This document shows, piece after piece, positions 7,871 to 11,918 of a stretch of 11,918 nucleotides of DNA. Made by a program: the position numbers and the translations under genes. The stretch is from Nitrospira sp. GTDB taxonomy: Bacteria; Nitrospirota; Nitrospiria; Nitrospirales; Nitrospiraceae. Under the pieces are notes generated by a model. That model worked only from the letters and a program-made list of their open reading frames with translations, was not told the DNA's origin and did not search any database. The stretch spans positions 1 through 11,918 of the forward strand of contig JAAUPT010000017.1 in assembly GCA_012032965.1 (NCBI GenBank), in the 5' to 3' direction. How positions within the stretch are numbered: position 1 is the stretch's first letter; each line of letters opens with the position of its first letter.

Positions 7871-8118
7871 CACGATGAGTCAGACGAGAAATCCGACGGG
7901 ATGCAGTATTCCGATGAAGCACGCCTTTCGAGACAGCTTTCCAATCGCCGAGGTGGCTGCCTGCAGACTTGTTTTGGCTTCATCCGCTTTTTCCCGTCCA
8001 CAGCGGACTGAACCTTCTTGATGAGCGTCTTCACCGCGTTAACGGTGGCCTGATTTCGCTCATGTCGTCGCTCAGTTTGGCGAGCTCGTCGGATGGTCGA
8101 TTTGTGGGTCTGAGGCAT
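7842..8118 (-). CDS. rpsT: 30S ribosomal protein S20, two frameshifts
   Basis: S20 binds 16S rRNA early in small-subunit assembly. The N-terminus MPQTHKSTIRRARQTERR followed by NAVKTLIKKVQSAVDGKK is diagnostic. After this the reading frame goes wrong. One extra A in the coding-strand AAAAA near 7990 restores ADEAKTSLQAATSAIGKLSRK. One extra base at the AAAGG near 7930 restores GVLHRNTASRRISRLTHRV, the normal S20 C-terminus. The frame then ends at a TAA complementary to 7842-7844. The result is 92 residues, a typical size. Without these corrections the first frame runs on as a meaningless 157-residue ORF. AGGAG (complement of 8125-8129) sits 6 bases before the ATG. It converges on holA and is divergent from pyrF. 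The identity is firm despite the breaks. Confidence 0.93.
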
Positions 8119-8147
8119 TGAATACTCCTGTAAAAAAGAAGTTGACT

Positions 8148-8175
8148 TGTATCATAAGGCTTCGCCGATCGTCAA
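8148..8175 (-). promoter_or_regulatory. Candidate sigma-70-type promoter for rpsT
   Basis: On the minus strand TTGACG (complement of 8170-8175) and GATACA (complement of 8148-8153) are separated by 16 bases. This places a start site roughly 15-25 bases upstream of the rpsT ribosome binding site. The -35 box is good and the -10 is partial. Confidence 0.45.
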
Positions 8176-8202
8176 GGATCGGCCGGAAGAAGGAGCATGG
8201 GC

Positions 8203-8916
8203 ATGGTGAAGATTGCTGCACGTGACCGACTAATATTTGCGTTGGATGTGCCTTCCACGGCAGAAGCGGATGGGCTGTTGGACCGACTTCAGGGCCACAT
8301 CTCCTTCGTCAAGGTCGGCCTTGAGCTGTATACCGCGTCAGGTCCTGACATGGTCAAGCGGATTGTCGAGCGAGGCATGCGGGTGTTTCTCGACCTGAAG
8401 TTTCTCGATATCGAGGAAACGGTCCGCCGAGCGACAAATCGGGTTGCGGCGATGGGAGTGGATTTCTTAACAATCCATGCGAATCGCAAGGCGCTCACAG
8501 CTGCCGTGCAAGGGCGGGAGGGCTCATCGCTCAAGCTGCTCGCCGTGACGGTGCTCACGAATTTCGATGGGCAGGATCTTCGAGACATGGGGATCCAGCG
8601 GACGGTCCAGGACCTTGTCACCGCTAGGGCACTGCTAGCCTCCGACGTGGGCTGTGATGGCGTTGTGGCGTCTGGCGAAGAAGCTTCGGCTATCCGGCAG
8701 AAGGTTGGGTCGCGCTTTGCCATCGTGACGCCGGGTGTCCGACCGACTGGCAAAGGAGTTGATGATCATGCCAGGGCCACCACTCCCACGCAAACGATCG
8801 TGTCCGGTGCGGACTATCTCGTGATTGGCCGTCCCATTCGTGATGCAGCCGACCCGCCGGCGACCGTCGCCGCCATTCTTGCAGAAATGCAGGCCGCCTT
8901 CGATGCTAGAGGGTGA
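8203..8916 (+). CDS. pyrF: Orotidine 5'-phosphate decarboxylase
   Basis: PyrF decarboxylates OMP to UMP, the last step of de novo pyrimidine synthesis. The 237-residue TIM barrel shows RLIFALDVPS (D15 binding the ribose), FVKVGLELY (K37), and the catalytic array DLKFLDI with D64, K66 and D69. Later come LLAVTVLTNF, GVVASGEEA, VTPGVRP and the phosphate-binding GADYLVIGRPI. The usual His and Pro of DLKFHDIP are Leu and Glu here, but the catalytic D-x-K-x-x-D is intact. Two in-frame ATGs compete. GAAGGAG at 8189-8195 is only one base from ATG 8197 but 7 bases from ATG 8203, so 8203 is chosen. It is divergent from rpsT with about 84 bases between starts, and tRNA-His follows 61 bases after the stop. 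Confidence 0.95.
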   Translation: MVKIAARDRLIFALDVPSTAEADGLLDRLQGHISFVKVGLELYTASGPDMVKRIVERGMRVFLDLKFLDIEETVRRATNRVAAMGVDFLTIHANRKALTAAVQGREGSSLKLLAVTVLTNFDGQDLRDMGIQRTVQDLVTARALLASDVGCDGVVASGEEASAIRQKVGSRFAIVTPGVRPTGKGVDDHARATTPTQTIVSGADYLVIGRPIRDAADPPATVAAILAEMQAAFDARG

Positions 8917-8926
8917 TACAAGCCGG

Positions 8927-8956
8927 TTGCGACGACAATCAGCCCTTTGTTAGTAT
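8927..8956 (+). promoter_or_regulatory. Candidate promoter for tRNA-His
   Basis: TTGCGA (8927-8932) and TAGTAT (8951-8956) are separated by 18 bases. A start site about 7 bases on would give a short 5' leader before the tRNA at 8978. Both boxes are imperfect. Confidence 0.35.
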
Positions 8957-8977
8957 CATCGTTCCTTGATCCCTCGT

Positions 8978-9055
8978 GGTGGGTGTAGCTCAGTTGGTTA
9001 GAGCGCCGGATTGTGGATCCGGAGGTCGCGGGTTCGAAACCCGTCATCCACCCCA
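8978..9055 (+). tRNA. tRNA-His (GTG)
   Basis: The cloverleaf folds by eye. The acceptor GTGGGTG (8979-8985) pairs with CATCCAC (9045-9051), including one G-T wobble. The D arm has GCTC...GAGC. The anticodon arm is CCGGA-TTGTGGA-TCCGG with anticodon GTG. The T arm is GCGGG-TTCGAAA-CCCGT. The extra G at 8978 opposite C9052 is the G-1:C73 pair specific to histidine tRNAs, and CCA (9053-9055) is encoded in the gene. It stands alone 61 bases downstream of pyrF. Confidence 0.97.
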
Positions 9056-9459
9056 TGAGGCGCGCTGGTCTCGTCAACCTTCCTCCCCGCCAGCCATCCT
9101 ATTACGGTTGTCTCGATATTCCAGGAATCATGACATGTGCGGTGCAGGATCATTCTGACCGACTTCAGCGCGGTGGAGAAACACTCCCACACCATTATCA
9201 GTCCGCATGTACAATACAAGATCATGCCCATGGCTCTTTTCATTTGATGCGCGATCAACATCCGTAATTGTCTCGGTCGTGCTTACGATCGAAAAGTGGT
9301 TCGTCTTGCTTAGCTTTTCCGATCATGTAATGATAGAACCCGTCAACTTAGCGATGACGGCAATAATGACCTTGACCATACACATTGGACCCAACACCTT
9401 GGCGTATTCTTTTTGTTCGGCATAGCCGCATGCTACAAAGTGACTCGACCCTAGAGCTC
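9056..9459. other. Non-coding stretch after tRNA-His
   Basis: About 400 bases hold no convincing gene. Short open frames here have no ribosome binding site and no recognisable motifs. The stretch looks more AT-rich than its neighbours and contains the left copy of a degenerate direct repeat (9199-9240). No second copy of the tRNA 3' end, integrase or transposase is visible in the window. Confidence 0.5.
9199..9240 (+). repeat. Degenerate direct repeat, left copy
   Basis: CAG-CCGCA-G followed by an identical 13-base core ACAATACAAGATC (9211-9223) and then GCCCATG plus TCTTT recurs at 9935-9975. By eye about 34 of 41 positions match. The pair brackets the short hypothetical gene at 9460-9738. 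Confidence 0.55.
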
Positions 9460-9738
9460 ATGACAGAGCAACAATTTATTAAGAAGAATCTTACTGTCAT
9501 TAGAGCCTATCTCAAGAGCAAATTTCCCGGCTGTGTCATCACGGAAGAATCTAACCCGAGTCTGTATCACACCTTCACCGTGAGGGATGAGAAGCAGCAC
9601 CACAACTATAAGTTAAAGGTAGATTGGTTGCGACTTTCAGACCGTAGTAACACGCAGGAGAAAACGAAAACCGAGTTGAGCTTGGTTGATGTGGCACGTT
9701 GTATGATTCAAGCAGGGGACGACTGGTTTTACTGGTGA
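9460..9738 (+). CDS. Hypothetical protein, 92 residues
   Basis: I do not recognise this gene. From ATG 9460 it encodes 92 residues beginning MTEQQFIKKNLTVIRAYLK and ending AGDDWFYW. An in-frame ATG at 9430 would add ten residues. Neither start has a good ribosome binding site, though TAGAG lies shortly before 9460. The composition is soluble and charged. A predicted N-terminal helix (FIKKNLTVIRAYLKSKF) is followed by strand-like segments (LYHTFTVRD, YKLKVDWLRL), suggesting a small alpha/beta domain. No signal peptide, membrane span or metal-binding pattern is seen. Protein-like composition and an open frame through an AT-richer patch argue that it is real. It sits alone between tRNA-His and the glycosyltransferase and is bracketed by degenerate repeats, so acquisition by transfer is possible. 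Confidence 0.6.
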   Translation: MTEQQFIKKNLTVIRAYLKSKFPGCVITEESNPSLYHTFTVRDEKQHHNYKLKVDWLRLSDRSNTQEKTKTELSLVDVARCMIQAGDDWFYW

Positions 9739-9774
9739 AGGCGTCGCCTCCCCTTCACACTTGTCCAGATTTTT
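9735..9774 (+). terminator. Possible terminator of the hypothetical gene
   Basis: GTGAAGG (9735-9741, spanning the stop codon) pairs with CCTTCAC (9752-9758). A T5 run follows at 9770-9774, 11 bases after the stem. That gap is longer than ideal for Rho-independent termination. Confidence 0.35.
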
Positions 9775-9934
9775 CATTTCATCCTGGTCGTTCTCTGATA
9801 ATGGCTGCTAAACAGCGCAAGCTCTATCAGACACTCACTTCAGGGATTGCGGAGAAAGTGGCCTCAAGTGGAGCGTAGACTGAGCGCTGCAGGACGAAAG
9901 ACTCCTGACTCGTTTGAGCCTGTCAAAGCGTTGT

Positions 9935-9975
9935 CAGCCCGCAAGCACAATACAAGATCCAAGCCCATGTTCTTT
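9935..9975 (+). repeat. Degenerate direct repeat, right copy
   Basis: This is the second copy of the repeat at 9199-9240, with the shared core ACAATACAAGATC at 9947-9959. Similarity fades on both sides of about 40 bases. Confidence 0.55.
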
Positions 9976-10014
9976 GCCCAAAGCCGCCGAACCGCACTGG
10001 CATCCCCATCACTC

Positions 10015-11096
10015 CTACAGAGGCATGGAGCTTTGCGCGTCTATGCGTAACTGTGAGGAGAAGGCGAACTGGTTATCGCGCACCACTTCCTCGTAAATCT
10101 TCAAGTAGTCGCTCACCATCCGCTTCGCAGTGAAACGAAGATCAAACGACTCGCGGCAGGCACGACGATCGATCGTCCTCAAGTTGGTCACCGTGGAGAT
10201 CATCTCCTCGAGTGTCTCACTGATGAACCCAGTGCTCCGGATTCGATAATTTCAGGAATCGATCCACGGCGATACGCGAGCACCGGCGTGGCGCACGCCA
10301 GCGCTTCGATTAGCACGATCCCGAAAGGTTCAGGCCAATCGTACGGGCACACCAGCGCAATCGCGTTTCCGATAAACTCATCTTTTTCTTCGTCCGTAAT
10401 TTCGCCCACGAATTCGATCAAGGGATGGCGCATCATCGGCTCGATCTCGGCACGGAAGTATGCCTCATCGGCTGGATCGACCTTCGCCGCCATCTTGAGT
10501 GGAATCCCGACCCGTTTGGCCAGAGTAATGGCATGATCCGGACGCTTTTCCGGAGAGATGCGGCCGAGATAGGCCAGGTACTGGCCTGGTTCGTAATGCG
10601 GACGATAGAGGTCTGGCAAGCCGTGGTGCACGGTTCCCACCCAGTTGGAGGAGGGAAGTGGGCGGCGCTGGGACTCAGAGATCGAGACCAACGGCATCTC
10701 GGCAAATTCACGAAAAATTGGTACGAGTTCTGGCAGGTCCAGTCGTCCGTGCAAAGTCGTGACCACCGGTGTCCCACACCGTCGCGCAGTTGAGAATCCG
10801 AGGAAATCCAAGTGCGAATGGATCAGATCGAATTCTTTCGCCATGGCCCCGAATGCCCATTCCTGTAACAACACCTGTGGAGCATCACGATTGAAGATCC
10901 CAGTATTCAGACGTAATGCCTGCGGACAGACTGCTCTCAGCTGCGCCGCGGTTATGGAGTCACCGCTGGCGAACAAGGTCACATCGTGGCCCTGACGTAC
11001 CAGCTCCTCGGTGATATAGGAAACGATCCGTTCTGTTCCACCATAACGCTGCGGTGGCACACTTTCCCATAACGGTGCGATCTGCGCGATTTTCAT
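10015..11096 (-). CDS. GT4-family glycosyltransferase, one frameshift
   Basis: This is a retaining GT-B glycosyltransferase of family 4, probably transferring a sugar from a nucleotide-sugar donor to a cell-envelope or other glycan. The acceptor cannot be told. The N-terminal domain begins MKIAQIAPLWESVPPQRYGGTERIV, a common start for this group, and continues with FDLIHSHLDFLGF and PVVTTLHGRLD. The C-terminal domain has YLAYLGRISPEKRPD and the E-x7-E motif EPFGIVLIE (E256 and E264). The main frame ends early at SGALGSSVRHSRR. One extra G on the coding strand in the run at 10228-10230 gives SGALGFISETLEEMISTVTN. It then continues through RACRESFDLRFTAKRMVSDYLKIYEEVV to a stop at 10015, giving 360 residues in all, normal for GT4. 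Start ATG 11094-11096 has AGGAG (complement of 11102-11106) 5 bases upstream. No frame-independent operon partner is present. Confidence 0.93.
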
Positions 11097-11316
11097 ACAT
11101 GCTCCTGTTCAATGAATCATGATTGATAGTCGAATGTCGTCGAGCGAGCTATTTAGCTGGAGGACAAAGAGTTGCGTCAGTAGGCTGCGATAGATCTGCT
11201 CCGCACGAGCTACGTATGGGGGCAATGCAGGAGGCGTTCCACTTCTAAGGCCGAAAGAGATCTAGTCTCTACACAAGGCCGAACATCACTTAACGAGGGG
11301 AATGAGGGGGAAAGCC

Positions 11317-11394
11317 ATGATTAATCGCAGGCAAAGCGCATTCGAACCCATCCCTGGTATGCTTTGGAAAAACGCCCCATCTTCATGTGAGTGA
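11317..11394 (+). CDS. Possible 25-residue small protein or leader peptide
   Basis: ATG 11317 opens a 25-codon frame beginning MINRRQSAFEPIPGMLWKN and ending at TGA 11392-11394. GAGGGGG at 11304-11310 lies 6 bases upstream and is a plausible ribosome binding site. The stop codon falls inside the left arm of the terminator at 11390-11415. That arrangement fits a small monocistronic transcript or a leader peptide, though no gene follows on this strand. It is too short for composition to prove coding, and I know no homologue. Confidence 0.3.
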   Translation: MINRRQSAFEPIPGMLWKNAPSSCE

Positions 11395-11415
11395 GGCCAG
11401 ATGGGCCTCACTTTT
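11390..11415 (+). terminator. Rho-independent terminator
   Basis: AGTGAGGCC (11390-11398) and GGCCTCACT (11404-11412) form a perfect 9-bp GC-rich stem with a 5-base loop, followed by T4 (11412-11415). The T-run orientation shows a plus-strand transcript ending here, although no annotated large gene lies upstream on that strand. Confidence 0.7.
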
Positions 11416-11532
11416 AGACAACGACCACAACAGGCCTTTCCTGCCGAACGGTATCAATTGAGAACCTAATCCATCATTTTGAGATCCGTAGGCTGGCCAC
11501 CAAACTACCTGGTAGCCTCTCCTACTGCACTT

Positions 11533-11724
11533 CTATTGACCGGGGCGGACGTATAAGGAATCGTCTCCCCAGGCTTTCTTGAGTTGCGCGGCGTGCATTG
11601 CCTCGTCATGGGTCAAGGGAGCCGTACAGTACGCCTCGCCACGACAGATCACGTAGGGTCGCTCGGCACAACCCAAGGCACCGGCACCGAGAATCAGCGC
11701 ACAGCCAACTAAGAAGAGCTTCAT
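11533..11724 (-). CDS. Small predicted lipoprotein, 63 residues
   Basis: I do not recognise the family. From ATG 11724 the 63-residue product starts MKLFLVGCALILGAGALGC, a compact Lys-plus-hydrophobic signal ending in ALGC. This is a slightly atypical lipobox (Ala rather than Leu at -3), so Cys19 would be the lipidated residue. The mature part carries two further Cys (ICRGEAYC), which could form a disulfide in the periplasm, and then a polar tail LTHDEAMHAAQLKKAWGDDSLYVRPGQ. An upstream in-frame ATG at 11757 would add 11 basic residues. It is disfavoured because AAGGAGG (complement of 11731-11737) sits 6 bases before ATG 11724. No operon partner is visible. Real gene likely; function unknown. 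Confidence 0.7.
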   Translation of the reverse strand: MKLFLVGCALILGAGALGCAERPYVICRGEAYCTAPLTHDEAMHAAQLKKAWGDDSLYVRPGQ

Positions 11725-11730
11725 ATCGAA

Positions 11731-11737
11731 CCTCCTT
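11731..11737 (-). promoter_or_regulatory. Strong ribosome binding site for the small lipoprotein
   Basis: AAGGAGG on the minus strand is a perfect Shine-Dalgarno sequence 6 bases from ATG 11724, and it decides the start of that gene. Confidence 0.75.
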
Positions 11738-11824
11738 TTTATGGGAACTCGCTTCAATGCCCGACAGGTCTCAAGCTAGCCCCACGCGCTTTGGAGCACC
11801 ATCCTACGTTGGAGTAAAGAATCC

Positions 11825-11843
11825 CGCCCTGATAGACAGGGCG
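11825..11843. other. Short intergenic palindrome
   Basis: CGCCCTG (11825-11831) pairs with CAGGGCG (11837-11843) around a 5-base loop. Neither strand has a following T-run, so it is not a standard terminator. It could be a structured 5' leader of the small lipoprotein mRNA, about 100 bases upstream of its start, or an operator. Confidence 0.35.
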
Positions 11844-11918
11844 CTCATAAGCAGGTGTTCGTATATGAGGTCGGCAAGCAAAAGCAGGGGTCGAACAGAA
11901 GCTAGAGCATGAATTTCT

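Larger units (their letters stand above)
11097..11532. other. Intergenic stretch with a small ORF and a terminator
   Basis: These 436 bases lie upstream of the glycosyltransferase start and downstream of the small lipoprotein stop; both of those genes are on the minus strand. They contain the repeated nonamer AAGGCCGAA (11247-11255 and 11275-11283), a 25-codon ORF with a ribosome binding site (11317-11394) and a plus-strand terminator hairpin (11390-11415). I recognise no known riboswitch or structured RNA class in it. Confidence 0.5.

Noticed and set aside
7645..8118. 157-codon minus-strand frame starting as S20
   Set aside because: Only the first 47 or so residues are S20. The remainder is frameshifted readthrough antisense to holA, replaced here by the reconstructed rpsT ending at 7842.
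8197..8199. ATG 8197 as the pyrF start
   Set aside because: The Shine-Dalgarno sequence at 8189-8195 would be one base away. ATG 8203 has correct spacing.
8978..9055. tRNA-His 3' end as an integration site with a distal att copy
   Set aside because: I found no second copy of the T-arm/acceptor sequence and no integrase in the window. The resemblance at 11341 (TTCGAACCC) is too short.
9801..9878. 25-codon ORF MAAKQRKLYQ... before the glycosyltransferase
   Set aside because: It has no ribosome binding site, terminator or recognisable feature, so it cannot be separated from chance.
9847..10050. 67-codon plus-strand frame overlapping the glycosyltransferase 3' end
   Set aside because: There is no ribosome binding site, it overlaps a firm gene, and its Arg/Ser-rich composition is typical of a non-coding frame.
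10425..10793. 122-codon plus-strand frame opposite the glycosyltransferase
   Set aside because: It is antisense to a clear GT4 coding region and shows no motif.
11290..11400. A riboswitch (for example c-di-GMP type) before the terminator
   Set aside because: CGCAGGCAAAGCGC superficially recalls such motifs, but the conserved cores and helices are not present, and no plus-strand gene follows.
1..11918. CRISPR array, phage, transposon, defence or biosynthetic cluster
   Set aside because: No regularly spaced repeats, transposase, integrase, Cas, restriction or biosynthetic domains were found on either strand.

Overview
The window reads as an ordinary chromosomal housekeeping segment of a Gram-negative, diderm bacterium. 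An lptE-type LPS-assembly lipoprotein gene, an outer-membrane beta-barrel protein with a signal peptide, and moderately GC-rich codon use support this. The gene set, the leuS-lptE-holA-rpsT neighbourhood and the style of the GT4 glycosyltransferase suggest Nitrospirota, perhaps Nitrospira. That assignment comes from recall and is not proven by anything in the window.

Layout. 16-1286 (-): der, the double-GTPase ribosome-assembly factor, running off towards the left edge. 1369-2046 (+): a YrfG-like HAD nucleotidase, divergent from der. 2038-2664 (-): a small class I methyltransferase, tail-to-tail with it and overlapping by 9 bases. 2771-3496 (+): a beta-barrel protein. 3651-6088 (+) leuS, 6098-6739 (+) lptE and 6758-7870 (+) holA form a tight operon-like run. 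rpsT converges on holA from the other strand (7842-8118) and is divergent from pyrF (8203-8916). A tRNA-His(GTG) follows at 8978-9055. Next comes a gene-poor, visibly more AT-rich stretch with one short hypothetical gene (9460-9738), flanked by a degenerate direct repeat. 10015-11096 (-) is a GT4 glycosyltransferase. 11097-11532 holds no large gene but contains a 25-codon ORF that runs into a good terminator hairpin. 11533-11724 (-) encodes a tiny predicted lipoprotein.

The most striking property is technical. At least six single-base indels, nearly all in or beside short homopolymers, break four genes that should be intact: der, leuS twice, rpsT twice, and the glycosyltransferase. A seventh is likely at the lptE N-terminus, and der may carry another near its C-terminus. 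In every firm case one inserted or deleted base restores a family-typical protein. That pattern fits uncorrected long-read or pyrosequencing-type consensus errors better than gene decay, so the genes are annotated here as single reconstructed CDSs.

Functionally the genes cover translation (leuS, rpsT, tRNA-His, der), replication (holA), pyrimidine synthesis (pyrF), nucleotide clean-up (HAD), and envelope biogenesis (lptE, the barrel protein, the glycosyltransferase and the small lipoprotein). I found no defence system, CRISPR array, transposase, phage gene or secondary-metabolite cluster, and no convincing novel multigene system. The best leads are the small ORF plus terminator at 11317-11415, the AT-rich patch after tRNA-His, and two start codons that sit almost directly after -10-like boxes.
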